A stretch of 64,000 bases of DNA from an archaeon (GCA_020053355.1 JAGVNI010000002.1:1-64000); one strand, 5' to 3'. Positions 1 through 7,978 are shown, numbered from the stretch's first letter. Translations and numbers: made by a program. The notes: generated by a model not told the origin, from the sequence alone.

Positions 1-1
1 A

Positions 2-106
2 AAGACGGGCTTATGGTTACAGGGATTTGGAGTATTTCAGGCTGAAAATCTTGCACAGTTGTGGGTGGAGGTCATCCTAAAGTTGGAGAAGAGCCAAAAT
101 CATTAA
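2..106 (+). CDS. C-terminal end of a gene entering from the left edge (unknown)
   Basis: An open frame runs from the left edge to a TAA stop at 104-106. It encodes about 34 residues, ending in Glu-Lys-Ser-Gln-Asn-His, with an aromatic and hydrophobic composition typical of real protein. The start lies outside the window, so the family cannot be judged. It converges with the minus-strand gene that ends at 168. The frame could be open by chance. Confidence 0.35.
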   Translation, partial: KTGLWLQGFGVFQAENLAQLWVEVILKLEKSQNH

Positions 107-167
107 GTCGATAACCATTCGGCGCACTTCTTTATACTCCCTGGCCTTCAGGTTCACCAAGCATATC

Positions 168-950
168 TTATCGCCTCTTATCCCTCATGCTTGGTGGTAA
201 TAGACATGATGGGAAGTATGATTTTTCTTCTTTGTCCCTTTGCTCCTTTCTATGCTGAGCTGGTGTCTTGACTTTTAAACATATAATCAAAGCATCGTGC
301 GCATATGCGAAAGCCTGCTTGAACTCTTCCTCTGTAGCTGGGAAGTTTTTCCAAATCAAATCAAACGCTGCCCCACCTCCATGAACCAGGTGCTCGGGGT
401 TATCTTTTGGCAACTTGACCCGTTCTCGATATTCCTCAATGATTGCTTCCGCCTTGAGAAAGATCGTTTTGATTTTATCATCATCCATCTCGCTAATCGA
501 TATACCCCCTTTATCATCATACTCGGGAGTGTCCCCGAATGTATGATATTTCTTTCTCATCTCGATGGTGGCTCGCCAACCCATGTTAGTATTGAGATGG
601 GCGAGAAGCTCCCCCTTCAATGGTTCAGAGTGCCCTTCCAACAGATTCTGTGCCAGAAGTACTGATTTATTGTTGTTGAACGCCACCCCCATAGTGATTG
701 TGCCGTCATCTCTGACTTTAAACCAGAGATTCGGGTTGTTCGTCTTCTTGCAATCATCTTTGGTCTCCTTGCCGATATACATCCAGTAATATCCGTCTTG
801 GCCACGCCCTATCTGGTTTTCCAGATACGCGTCAGTTAATTGAGCCCGATATGTGAATGGTGAGTTCGGTCTCACTTGCTTGGCTAACTCCAGCCACTTC
901 CTGAACTTCTCATGATTCTCGTTCATCGTATCGCCTATATTCCCTGACAT
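168..950 (-). CDS. Hypothetical protein, about 260 aa
   Basis: I do not recognise the family. The product is soluble, with no signal peptide or membrane segment, and is rich in charged helices toward the C-terminus. Its base composition is clearly more AT-rich than most of the window. The frame opens at 965, but an AT-rich box around 969-984 lies about 25 bases upstream of the ATG at 950, so I favour 950 as a leaderless start; an ATG at 926 is also possible. The gene and its AT-rich surroundings could be a transferred segment. No function can be assigned. Confidence 0.7.
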   Translation of the reverse strand: MSGNIGDTMNENHEKFRKWLELAKQVRPNSPFTYRAQLTDAYLENQIGRGQDGYYWMYIGKETKDDCKKTNNPNLWFKVRDDGTITMGVAFNNNKSVLLAQNLLEGHSEPLKGELLAHLNTNMGWRATIEMRKKYHTFGDTPEYDDKGGISISEMDDDKIKTIFLKAEAIIEEYRERVKLPKDNPEHLVHGGGAAFDLIWKNFPATEEEFKQAFAYAHDALIICLKVKTPAQHRKEQRDKEEKSYFPSCLLPPSMRDKRR

Positions 951-968
951 AAGAATTATCAGCATGTC

Positions 969-984
969 TATAAAAAAATATAAG
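969..984. promoter_or_regulatory. AT-rich box between divergent starts
   Basis: A run of T, A and TATA sequence sits between the minus-strand gene starting at 950 and a small plus-strand frame starting at 995. Its spacing of about 25 bases to the ATG at 950 matches an archaeal TATA box for leaderless transcription. Confidence 0.4.
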
Positions 985-994
985 TGAGAAAGAA

Positions 995-1144
995 ATGGCG
1001 AGAGGACAGAGTGTCTCCACGTTAAAGAAAGGCGACAATTCTCCTGCTACGGAAATTTCACCTGAACTGGAAAACTGTCAAGCTCGTGACATCGCCGCGA
1101 AAGCCAATAAAGAAGATGAAATTGCTAATATCTCAAGTGCTTAG
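995..1144 (+). CDS. Possible small protein, 49 aa
   Basis: A short frame begins with Met-Ala-Arg-Gly-Gln-Ser and ends at TAG 1142-1144. It is charged and probably helical, with an Asp-Ile-Ala-Ala-Lys-Ala stretch reminiscent of helical DNA-binding peptides, but the resemblance is too weak to name a family. It lies divergently from the 168-950 gene across an AT-rich box. The frame could be spurious. Confidence 0.3.
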   Translation: MARGQSVSTLKKGDNSPATEISPELENCQARDIAAKANKEDEIANISSA

Positions 1145-1884
1145 AATTGATATGAATCTATGCAAGGTCTTAAACACTAGTTTTATATACATAATACATC
1201 CTATATATCTCTATAACATTCAATAAACAAGGAATGGCAACACAATGGGCGGATAACCCATTGGATCGGGGAAGGGGGGACACTATTTTGATTTTCGGAA
1301 GTGGCACACTTCCAGTATTCCTTGCTTGACCCAATGATTAAATGACAGCCAAATGGGGACGCCTGCTGCGCCGGTTAAGCAACAACAGGCAGTCCCCCCA
1401 GCTGAGACTGTCACTCGCATGATGGAAGCGGGGATGGAACAAGCATAATAGCGCGCAAAGGAAATGCGCGCTTGTGGTCGCTTGCCCACCCCGCCCCATC
1501 ACCACAGGTGTGCGGCGATGAGCGTTTTGCCTCGCTATCTATGTGGTCGCTCTTTTTCTCCCTGAATTCCTCTCTACGTTACAACGTAGTAATAGCGCAT
1601 GGGTGTTTTTAAGTGTTGGTCTTTTTTTCCTGAAAATGCTGCATTCATGAACACTTTTCTAAAATTATTGCGACAACTTTGGGGCTATCGCATCGTTTTA
1701 CAGGTGAGCTTGGCGAGGAATTCGCCCACGCCTCCTGCTTTCTCCATCGTCGTGTAGAGTATCGCGATCAAGCCCTTCCAGGGTGTTCCTGCAAATTAGC
1801 TTGAGCTCAATCAGTGCCTAGCCACACTCCAGCCTCATTAATCCTTATTAATCCCTGATTTTCCGCTCTCCAGCGGTGTATGAC
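1145..1884. other. 740-base stretch without a convincing gene
   Basis: This is the longest gene-poor stretch in the window. It starts with AT-rich promoter-like sequence (about 1180-1230) and contains a 7-base inverted repeat at 1243-1263. Only short frames are present, for example a 31-residue plus-strand frame at 1353-1448 starting Met-Gly-Thr-Pro and a 68-residue minus-strand frame at 1283-1489; neither looks like a known protein. I found no tRNA-like T-loop. It may hold a non-coding RNA or gene remnants. Confidence 0.5.
1243..1263. repeat. Inverted repeat, 7-base arms
   Basis: CAATGGG at 1243-1249 pairs perfectly with CCCATTG at 1257-1263 across a 7-base loop. It lies downstream of an AT-rich promoter-like region. 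It could be an operator or a small RNA hairpin, and nothing in the sequence decides between them. Confidence 0.4.
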
Positions 1885-2750
1885 ATGTTTGGCTGGCTGC
1901 CTGATTATCCGGACTCTAGGGACTATACGTTGGAAACGAGCGAGATAAACTCGATTCTGAAGAACAGTGGGAGCGGCGGTAGCAGTGGGGCGGCCGTAGC
2001 GGTGGTGGTGATGGCGTCAGCGGCGGGAGCATTCCCCCCAAGGTCGACCTCCGCCCCCTCTGCTCCCCCATCGTCAACCAAGGCTCCCTCGGCTCCTGCA
2101 CTGCCAACGCCGCATCCGGCATCATCGAATTCTTCCAGAAAAAGGCATACGGGACGTTCTCGCCCGTGTCGCGCATCTTCATCTACAAGGCGACGCGGAA
2201 CCTCATGAAGATGAAGGGCGACTCGGGCGCATACATCCGCTCGACCTTTGGAGCGCTCGCGCTGTTCGGGACCCCGCCTGAGAAATACCTCCAATACGAC
2301 GTCGAAAGATTCGATTCCGAGCCGCCCGCCTTCTGCTATTCCTTCGCCCAGAACTACAAGGCGCTGAAATACTTCCGCCTCGACGAGCAGGGGAAAACCG
2401 AAAGCGAAACTCTAGACTCGATAAAACAAACCCTGAACCAGCGCATCCCCGCGATGTTCGGATTCACGGTCTACAGCTCGATTAACGAAGCAAAAGGCGG
2501 CAAAATCCCGTTTCCAGAAAAAACCGATTCTGTTCTCGGAGGCCATGCGGTAGTTGCAGTAGGCTATGACGATAACATAAAAATCAACAAATCCACCGGC
2601 GCCTTCATCATCCGGAACTCGTGGGGCGAGGAATGGGGCGAAAATGGCTATGGCTACCTTCCCTATGATTATCTCATAAACGGCCTTGCCATGGACTGGT
2701 GGGCATTAATCAGCGCGGAATGGACTGAAACGGAGGGATTTGGTGTTTGA
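1885..2750 (+). pseudogene. Papain-like (C1A) cysteine peptidase, frameshifted
   Basis: The N-terminus (Gly-Trp-Leu-Pro-Asp-Tyr-Pro-Asp-Ser-Arg-Asp-Tyr) reads in the frame of ATG 1885. The catalytic part reads in another frame, open from 1983 to the TGA at 2748-2750. That second frame carries the whole active site of peptidase family C1: NQGSLGSCTANA with the nucleophilic Cys, GGHAVVAVGYDD with the catalytic His, and RNSWGEEWGENGYGY with the catalytic Asn. Adding one C to the C6 run at 2034-2039 would join the frames cleanly as ...Phe-Pro-Pro-Lys-Val-Asp-Leu-Arg. The shift falls in a Gly/Ala-rich linker. There is no obvious signal peptide. It may be a real lesion or a sequencing error. A copy of its 3' tail lies at 3483-3551. 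Confidence 0.8.
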
Positions 2751-2840
2751 GCGTGTTAAGGAAAGCATAAATATACCTTTCCAAATACAAGATTCTAGGG
2801 TGTTGGCCTGACTTCTGTTCTCAAGAATTATTCGGCATAT

Positions 2841-3014
2841 ATGAGCATGGACCTGTCCTCTTTCGAGGGCCTATGGGTAGCCATATCGGATGGCCATGTG
2901 GTTTCAAGCGGGCAGGCTCCGAAGAAAGTCTATTCCGAAGCAATGAAAGCGACTCATAACAAGCCCGTGATGCTTACAAAAATCCCCAAAAGAGGCATCG
3001 TCGAGCTCCTGTGA
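2841..3014 (+). CDS. DUF5678-like small protein
   Basis: This 57-residue protein has the pattern of DUF5678: a 'phi-W-V-A-I-x-D-G-x-V-V-x-S-G' start, then 'K-K-V-Y-S-E-A' and a final 'V-M-L-T-K-I-P'. Family members are short alpha/beta proteins of unknown biochemical role, often encoded just upstream of a retropepsin-like aspartyl protease. That is the case here: the next gene begins 4 bases after its stop, so the two are probably cotranscribed. The ATG at 2841 gives the family's expected length. The assignment is from motif memory. Confidence 0.7.
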   Translation: MSMDLSSFEGLWVAISDGHVVSSGQAPKKVYSEAMKATHNKPVMLTKIPKRGIVELL

Positions 3015-3018
3015 TGCG

Positions 3019-3438
3019 ATGGCAAAGACATACAAATACCGCAAGGCCCTCTCTCCCGACCGGGATGACCCGACGCCGCTGGCGCCACGGATTCCGGTCC
3101 TTCTTATCGGAAAGATAACCATCCAGAACGTCGCATTACTGGATTCGGGTGTCACGGATACCAGCATACCGCTTGAAATCGCAGAACTGCTTGGCCTTAA
3201 GCTCGGGGATAAAATCCCGGTCCGCACTCCCGGCGGCAATATTACCGGTTACGAATCACACCTCACCTTGGGGATAATGATGGAGCACGACCGCCTGGTC
3301 AAGGTAGCCGCCCCCTGCCATGTCCTTACCGATTTCGATGAGATTGTCATAGGGCGGGCCGGTTTCTTCGATTCTTTCGAAATCACTTTCTGCGAAATGA
3401 AGAAGGAAATCCGTCTCAAGCATGTCGTATCCAAATAA
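3019..3438 (+). CDS. Retropepsin-like aspartyl protease-fold protein
   Basis: The 139-residue protein shows a single-domain retropepsin pattern. The active-site-like segment ALLDSGVTDTSIPLEIAELL is near residues 39-58, and the C-terminal VIGRAGFFDSFEITFCE resembles the family's 'hydrophobic-G-R-x-x-F-D-x-F' strand. The usual DTGA or DSGA triad is DSGV here, so activity is uncertain. Such proteins act as homodimers, each subunit giving one Asp. It follows the DUF5678-like gene by 4 bases. The pair sits between the frameshifted papain-like peptidase and a duplicate of that gene's tail. Confidence 0.75.
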   Translation: MAKTYKYRKALSPDRDDPTPLAPRIPVLLIGKITIQNVALLDSGVTDTSIPLEIAELLGLKLGDKIPVRTPGGNITGYESHLTLGIMMEHDRLVKVAAPCHVLTDFDEIVIGRAGFFDSFEITFCEMKKEIRLKHVVSK

Positions 3439-3482
3439 ACCTGCTTTCAAAGATTGATAATCCGGCATCATCCCCTTCACTA

Positions 3483-3551
3483 TCGCTCGCAATGGACTGG
3501 CGGGCATTAATCAGCGCGGAATGGATTGACGCGGGCGGATTCGGAGTGTGA
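3483..3551 (+). pseudogene. Remnant 3' tail of a second C1A peptidase gene
   Basis: In frame to TGA 3549-3551 this reads Leu-Ala-Met-Asp-Trp-Arg-Ala-Leu-Ile-Ser-Ala-Glu-Trp and ends Gly-Phe-Gly-Val. It is nearly identical to the last residues of the papain-like peptidase ending at 2750. Only the tail remains. The copy suggests that a second peptidase gene stood here, or that the segment between the two tails was inserted or rearranged. Confidence 0.75.
3492..3525 (+). repeat. Direct repeat copy (partner at 2691-2724)
   Basis: Starting at the ATG-Gly-Asp-Trp... codons, 34 bases match 2691-2724 with a single mismatch (position 10), and similarity continues more weakly to the stop codon. The two copies are about 800 bases apart and bracket the DUF5678-like and retropepsin-like genes. 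Confidence 0.8.
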
Positions 3552-3601
3552 CGCTCATCCCGTTACTCCCGCGTTCGTCCCGCCACCGCGACCAGCGCAA
3601 T

Positions 3602-3612
3602 CAATAAATATC
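3602..3612 (+). promoter_or_regulatory. TATA-like box, leaderless start at 3632
   Basis: CAATAAATATC is centred about 25 bases before the ATG at 3632, the spacing expected for an archaeal leaderless promoter. Confidence 0.5.
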
Positions 3613-3631
3613 TTGCATGCATTGACAATCC

Positions 3632-4054
3632 ATGGCTGGGACTAAATTGGCCGAACGCCCGAACCCTCTCTTAGGCATATTGAGGGTATTCAACAAGACG
3701 ATCAGCTACTATCACGTATTCACCGTCACCGCGATGATAATCCTAGACGTCCTTTTTACCGCCTCGGAAGCCGCCCTGGTCGGCATATCATCGCTCACTT
3801 TCGGATTGGCAGTGACCCCCAGCATCCTCATGTACGGATTCGCTGACATCGGCCTCATGATAATCGGTTTTTTCCTTACCGTAATACTGGAGCTGCTGAT
3901 GGGCAAGAAACCCATGAGGAAAGCGATCTCGCTGGGACTGATGTCCGCGATGTTCCTCGCATTCCCCGGCCCGGTATTCAGCCTCTCGGTAGTGGTCGGG
4001 AAAGGCCTGGAATACGTATTCCCGGTCAAGAAAAAGCAGGAACTGCTGAAATAA
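3632..4054 (+). CDS. Small integral membrane protein, 140 aa
   Basis: The product has three or four hydrophobic segments (about residues 27-50, 55-90 and 95-125) and a short Lys-rich C-terminus ending KKKQELLK, which suggests a cytoplasmic tail. I do not recognise a family. The start is supported by a TATA-like box about 25 bases upstream. It is followed by another small membrane protein with its own promoter-like sequence. Confidence 0.7.
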   Translation: MAGTKLAERPNPLLGILRVFNKTISYYHVFTVTAMIILDVLFTASEAALVGISSLTFGLAVTPSILMYGFADIGLMIIGFFLTVILELLMGKKPMRKAISLGLMSAMFLAFPGPVFSLSVVVGKGLEYVFPVKKKQELLK

Positions 4055-4167
4055 AACCAGGCGCGTTCCATCCCATTTTCCTCATGCTATACCGGAACAA
4101 ACCGGATTAGTAGGTTTTAAAAACATTAAAACCCCTGCTAAATCGATAACCATAGGGGGTTGATTAC

Positions 4168-4638
4168 ATGAGCAAATACGGTTTCTTAAGCGGAATATTC
4201 CTATTGCTGGGCCTGCTGGCAATCGCAGGGGTCCTGTACATGGTGCTGTCATACGCCGGCGCCACGCTAAACGCGATGACGGATTTCGTCACGACAAATG
4301 ACTTCACCAAACTCAAGGATTGCGGGGTGAACCCGCCGGAGCAGTTCGACAAAATCAAGTCCGACCTGCCAACCGTCATACTGCCCTTTTTGTACCTCGG
4401 GCTTCCGCTGATGCTGATATTCATCGCCCTCCTGATGTTCCTGGCGGGCAAATACCACGAGAAAGGCAGGAAAGAGGACGAATCGCGCAAGATGGAAAAG
4501 ATAGAAAGCGAGGCCGAGAAGAAGGTCATCGAGAAGCTTTCCGTTGAAAAACCCGAGCCGCCGGCCCCTACCAAGAAGACCGTGCGCAGGAAGATATACG
4601 AGACGGAGACCGAAGTTCCTGAAGAAAAACAGTCCTAA
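4168..4638 (+). CDS. Two-pass membrane protein with a charged tail, 156 aa
   Basis: An N-terminal membrane segment (about residues 5-33) and a second (about 70-93) flank a short external loop with one Cys. The rest is a charged, probably coiled-coil cytoplasmic tail with a Pro-rich patch near residue 135. A GGTTGAT ribosome-site-like stretch lies 4 bases before the ATG. T-rich terminator sequence follows the stop. No family is recognised. Confidence 0.7.
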   Translation: MSKYGFLSGIFLLLGLLAIAGVLYMVLSYAGATLNAMTDFVTTNDFTKLKDCGVNPPEQFDKIKSDLPTVILPFLYLGLPLMLIFIALLMFLAGKYHEKGRKEDESRKMEKIESEAEKKVIEKLSVEKPEPPAPTKKTVRRKIYETETEVPEEKQS

Positions 4639-4675
4639 GGCTGTTTTTTCCTTTTTTCTTTTGTTTCTCTTTCTT
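4629..4675 (+). terminator. T-rich transcription terminator
   Basis: A short imperfect hairpin (AACAG/CTGTT arms around the stop codon) is followed by several T runs on the plus strand, at the point where two convergent genes meet. Archaeal RNA polymerase terminates on such T runs. Confidence 0.55.
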
Positions 4676-4713
4676 CCAGCCAAATCCATGCTTAAAAAAA
4701 AGAAAGAATCGGC

Positions 4714-5046
4714 TTAAGAGCCGAAAATCGAGACGCAGTAGTTCCTTTCAGTCCCTTCAGGAAGGCGGTCGCAGACAGTCCGATCGCCCACAGCCTTCGC
4801 CACGATGCCATAGCAGGACGGGCGGTTCGCCTTATTATCCAGCGCATCGCACCAGGCCGTGTTTTTCGCATCTTCCGCTTCCTGGACACGGCATCCGTCC
4901 AGGCAGAATGTGCCGTTGCCTGCATTCCCCCCGCCGCACTGATTTGCGCACCTCTGGTAGTTCGCGCTCCCGCTTGCAGCCGGCTGGCCCGGGGACGTGC
5001 AGCCGCAAATCAGTAACGCGAGGCTAATCAACAACAAGAATCTCAT
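4714..5046 (-). CDS. Cys-rich secreted lipoprotein, 110 aa
   Basis: The N-terminus MRFLLLISLALLICGCTSPG is a typical lipoprotein signal with a lipobox Cys. The mature part has eight or more cysteines (for example CANQCGGG and FCLDGC), suggesting a disulfide-bonded outer-surface protein. A TTG start exists at 5064, but the ATG at 5046 has GGTGAT just upstream and puts the signal peptide at the N-terminus. No family is recognised. Confidence 0.7.
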   Translation of the reverse strand: MRFLLLISLALLICGCTSPGQPAASGSANYQRCANQCGGGNAGNGTFCLDGCRVQEAEDAKNTAWCDALDNKANRPSCYGIVAKAVGDRTVCDRLPEGTERNYCVSIFGS

Positions 5047-5167
5047 ACCATCACCGTAACGCAATTCCTGACAAGTATTATTGCCCTTTCGGAAATCCTG
5101 GGGGAAAAAACCGCGGCGAAGCGGGATGGCGACCTCTCGAAAATATGGATTAGCGCATTTAACTTAT

Positions 5168-5176
5168 TTTTAAACA
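5168..5176 (+). promoter_or_regulatory. TATA-like box for the ankyrin gene
   Basis: TTTTTAAAC is centred about 25 bases before the ATG at 5197 and lies in an AT-rich stretch between divergent genes. Confidence 0.5.
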
Positions 5177-5196
5177 TTTCATAACATCTTAATGCC

Positions 5197-6105
5197 ATGC
5201 AAAGGATAGCCGCGCCTCCAAAGAACCCCAACCTATCAAGGAAATTAATCAAGGTGTTCGAGAATGCGCCGGCATTGGATACGATATCCGGCCTCCTTAA
5301 GGAAGGGGCGGACCCGAACGCACGCTTCAGCGACCAGAGAACGCCCTTGTTTTGGGCAGTCCGCAAGGATGACTTCAATGCCGTCAACCTGCTTCTATCC
5401 TACAAGGCCGATGTCAATGCCGCTGATTTGCTTGGCTGGACGCCGCTCCTTGCATACCTTGACTGGTGCAACACCGAGTGCAAGCCGAGCATGATTAGGC
5501 TGCTTGTGGATCGGGGGGCGAAGGTCAGCGAGAAGACCCTGCGTTTTTCCTACGCACTCCCTGCTTCGGAGCCCGTATTGCACCCCGAAGGGGTGACTAA
5601 CGGCCTTAGGCTCTGCCGGATTATCAGCGTCGCGCCATCATCAAATGAGGAAATGAAAAGGTTCAGGAGAATCGCACAGGCTCTTCTTCATGCCAAGGAT
5701 GCATTGGATGATTTGGACATGTGCGCCAGGATTGCCGTAGAAGCAGACGACCTCGAAATGCTCCGAAAAGCCTTCATTTTGGGCGCCGACATATCCAGCC
5801 TGCTTCCAGATGCCGTCTTTTATCAAAATTTCGAATCCGCGCGATTCCTTATGGACAATCATGCGAATCCGGATGCCCGAAATGAGCTTGGGACGACCGC
5901 ACTTCTCTATGCTGCGATGAACAACCTGCATTTTATGCGGAAACTGCTTGAATACGGGGCGAATCCGAATGTCATTGTCAATGGGGAGACCGCGCTTGAT
6001 TTTGCCATCCGTAATGATTTGCACGCAAGCGCAAAAGCCCTGACCCAGTTTGGCGCCGAGGCTAGCCGTCCTGCCGGCAATCCTGATTGGCAAATCCCGG
6101 ACTAG
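5197..6105 (+). CDS. Ankyrin-repeat protein, 302 aa
   Basis: Ankyrin repeats are visible at both ends. Around residues 29-110 there are units such as LLKEGADPNARFSDQRTPLF and LLLSYKADVNAADLLGWTPL. Around 210-295 there are LLEYGANPNVIVNGETALDF and similar. The middle (about 115-205) is a more divergent helical stretch. There is no signal peptide, so it should be cytoplasmic unless delivered by another route. Ankyrin repeats mediate protein-protein binding and are often expanded in host-associated microbes. The start codon at 5197 fits the upstream TATA-like box; an out-of-frame ATG lies at 5192. Confidence 0.9.
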   Translation: MQRIAAPPKNPNLSRKLIKVFENAPALDTISGLLKEGADPNARFSDQRTPLFWAVRKDDFNAVNLLLSYKADVNAADLLGWTPLLAYLDWCNTECKPSMIRLLVDRGAKVSEKTLRFSYALPASEPVLHPEGVTNGLRLCRIISVAPSSNEEMKRFRRIAQALLHAKDALDDLDMCARIAVEADDLEMLRKAFILGADISSLLPDAVFYQNFESARFLMDNHANPDARNELGTTALLYAAMNNLHFMRKLLEYGANPNVIVNGETALDFAIRNDLHASAKALTQFGAEASRPAGNPDWQIPD

Positions 6106-6118
6106 CCGACCGATAACC

Positions 6119-7144
6119 TTAGGCGAGGGCGTTCCTGATCCTTTCCCTCTGCGCCTCGACCGAGCCGTAGTCCCGCTCTACCTGCGCTTTCAGGAGAGGG
6201 TCGTTCCCGGCCAAGTCCACGATATCCGGCAATTCATCGGGGGGCATCAGCAGAACCCTTTTAGCCGCAGAGAACCTGGAATTGACCGTAGCCCTTCCCT
6301 CTGCGACATCGGCGCGATTGAAGCCTTCCCGGTCGAAGTTGTCTATGAACGCCATCATCAGCGAGTACGCGAGTTCCGGGTTGATTTCCCTAATCTTCCC
6401 CAGTTCAAGCCCCTCGATGGAAAGCGGACGGAAAAGCGCATGGAGCATAATCGGCTCAGTGTCGGCCGAAAGCCTCGGTTGGATATGCGCTGTCACAAGG
6501 TTTCCTTCGCCCATGTCAAGCATCATGGCCATCATTCCGCTGCGGTTGTGGATGAAAAGCCGCTGTCTCGTGAATTTTATCGCATCATCCTCAGCAGCCT
6601 GGCCGATGAACTCTGATTCGATAATCGTGCCCATGACGCCGCTGCGGCCCGTTTCCCTTGCCACTTCGGCCGCTACCGCGTGCCTGATGGGGTAATACGC
6701 GCTTCCTATGCCCTGAACCCTGAAATCCTCGTCGCGCCCGTAGCGTGAGGCCATGAATCCCCGGTCTGCGATTCCGCCGTACTGCCAATACACGACAACC
6801 TCGTTGTCTCCGACCGGCAGGGTGGAGAACTGGCTGTATCCGACTATGTCCCCTGCGTTCTCCGCAAGCACCACGTGGAACCTTCCATCGCCGTGTTTGG
6901 CCTGAAGAGCGGGGCTTGCGCCAAGCGCGGACATCTCCGCAAGACGGTCCGTTATCTTTCCCCAGGGTTCCCGTTCATCTTCGTTGGGGAACAAATAAGT
7001 GTAAAGCGCGCAGGCGTCTTCTTCCTTCCGCATGCCTACGAAATTGACCTTTGAAAGCGCATCTTTCAAGTGGTCGAATTCCTTTCTGCTACCGCAGGAT
7101 TTCTCGAGCTTCTGGGTCGAATTGAACACAAGAGAGGTTCGCAT
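6119..7144 (-). CDS. Probable GNAT-fold acetyltransferase-like protein, 341 aa
   Basis: The central region has the strand-helix pattern of GNAT N-acetyltransferases: VVLAENAGDIVGYSQF as the beta-4 region, then DFRVQGIGSAYYPIRHAV, where QGIGSAYY resembles the acetyl-CoA pyrophosphate loop (Q/R-x-x-G-x-G/A). The protein is longer than a single GNAT domain, and the C-terminal third has no recognisable features. The frame extends upstream to 7207, but the ATG at 7144 lies 26 bases from a palindromic ATTTATAAAT box, which decides the start. The substrate is unknown. Confidence 0.6.
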   Translation of the reverse strand: MRTSLVFNSTQKLEKSCGSRKEFDHLKDALSKVNFVGMRKEEDACALYTYLFPNEDEREPWGKITDRLAEMSALGASPALQAKHGDGRFHVVLAENAGDIVGYSQFSTLPVGDNEVVVYWQYGGIADRGFMASRYGRDEDFRVQGIGSAYYPIRHAVAAEVARETGRSGVMGTIIESEFIGQAAEDDAIKFTRQRLFIHNRSGMMAMMLDMGEGNLVTAHIQPRLSADTEPIMLHALFRPLSIEGLELGKIREINPELAYSLMMAFIDNFDREGFNRADVAEGRATVNSRFSAAKRVLLMPPDELPDIVDLAGNDPLLKAQVERDYGSVEAQRERIRNALA

Positions 7145-7165
7145 AATTCTATTATGTGTGGTATT

Positions 7166-7175
7166 ATTTATAAAT
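7166..7175 (-). promoter_or_regulatory. TATA-like box, leaderless start at 7144
   Basis: ATTTATAAAT is palindromic and centred 26 bases upstream of the minus-strand ATG at 7144. Confidence 0.55.
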
Positions 7176-7241
7176 ACATGTATATCCAGCAGCAAAACGA
7201 GACCCACGAACGTCCATTTCCCTGTTTATCGTCTGCCCTGG

Positions 7242-7925
7242 CTAGTAATCCAGCAGCGTTCCCTTCGTCGTTTTCTTTTCTAAAAGCTCTTTCGAATCGT
7301 TCCTGGCCGAGTTCACCTTGGGCGAAACCTCGTACATGTCCATCTCGTCCGCCGGGTACGGGCTGAGGAACGCTTTGGCTTCGCCCGCATCAGCCTTCAG
7401 CCAGTCCTTCTCCGTGCCCTTGTCCAGAATCACCGGCATGCGGTTGTGAATCCGGGCAATCTGGTTGTTCGCCTCGGTCGTAAGCATGCAGCACGTGCGG
7501 GCCGGGGCAACCTCCGGGTCTTTCATCTCATCCCCTTCCTTGGGATTCGCATAAATCCCGGCAAAGGCGAACACCCCGCCGTCTTTGAGGAAAACCCGGT
7601 ATGGCGTCTTTTTCGGGTGCGTCCACTCATAGAACGAATCCGCCAGCATCAAACAGCGCCTTAATTCGAAATCCTTCTTGAATGAAGATTTCAATTCAAC
7701 CGATTCCGCCCGCGCATTGAAAAGCGGATGCCGCGCCCCGCTCCAGTTCGCGGGCATGCCCCATTTTGCAAAAGAAAGCACGCCATCCGCGTCGTTGAAC
7801 ACGACGGGCACCTCCTGCGTGGGCGCGATGTTGTATCGAGGCTTCAATTTCGGCACGGAGGATAAGCCGAAGCGTGAAGCTATCGCTTTTGAATCAGTCA
7901 TGGCAAGCGCATATCTCAAGCACAC
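7242..7925 (-). CDS. SRAP-domain abasic-site processing protein (HMCES/YedK family)
   Basis: SRAP proteins bind abasic sites in single-stranded DNA and crosslink to them through the Cys that follows the initiator Met. The family landmarks are present: RYNIAPTQEVPVV, the NARAES segment, CLMLADSFYEW with the active Glu, FAFAGIY, and IARIHNRMPVIL with the catalytic His. A GTG start at 7925 gives Met-Cys-Leu-Arg-Tyr-Ala-Leu, preserving Cys2; a later ATG would lose it. The usual Gly3 is Leu here. A TATA-like box 25 bases upstream supports this start and its own leaderless transcript. It lies 53 bases downstream of a DNA polymerase gene on the same strand. The length of 227 aa fits the family. Confidence 0.92.
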   Translation of the reverse strand: MCLRYALAMTDSKAIASRFGLSSVPKLKPRYNIAPTQEVPVVFNDADGVLSFAKWGMPANWSGARHPLFNARAESVELKSSFKKDFELRRCLMLADSFYEWTHPKKTPYRVFLKDGGVFAFAGIYANPKEGDEMKDPEVAPARTCCMLTTEANNQIARIHNRMPVILDKGTEKDWLKADAGEAKAFLSPYPADEMDMYEVSPKVNSARNDSKELLEKKTTKGTLLDY

Positions 7926-7945
7926 ATATATCACCCTCAAGAAAG

Positions 7946-7955
7946 CTATATATCC
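7946..7955 (-). promoter_or_regulatory. TATA-like box for the SRAP gene
   Basis: The minus-strand GGATATATAG lies about 25 bases from the GTG at 7925. It suggests that the SRAP gene can be transcribed independently of the upstream polymerase gene. Confidence 0.55.
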
Positions 7956-7978
7956 CCCAACTATTCCGCTATCCCCGC

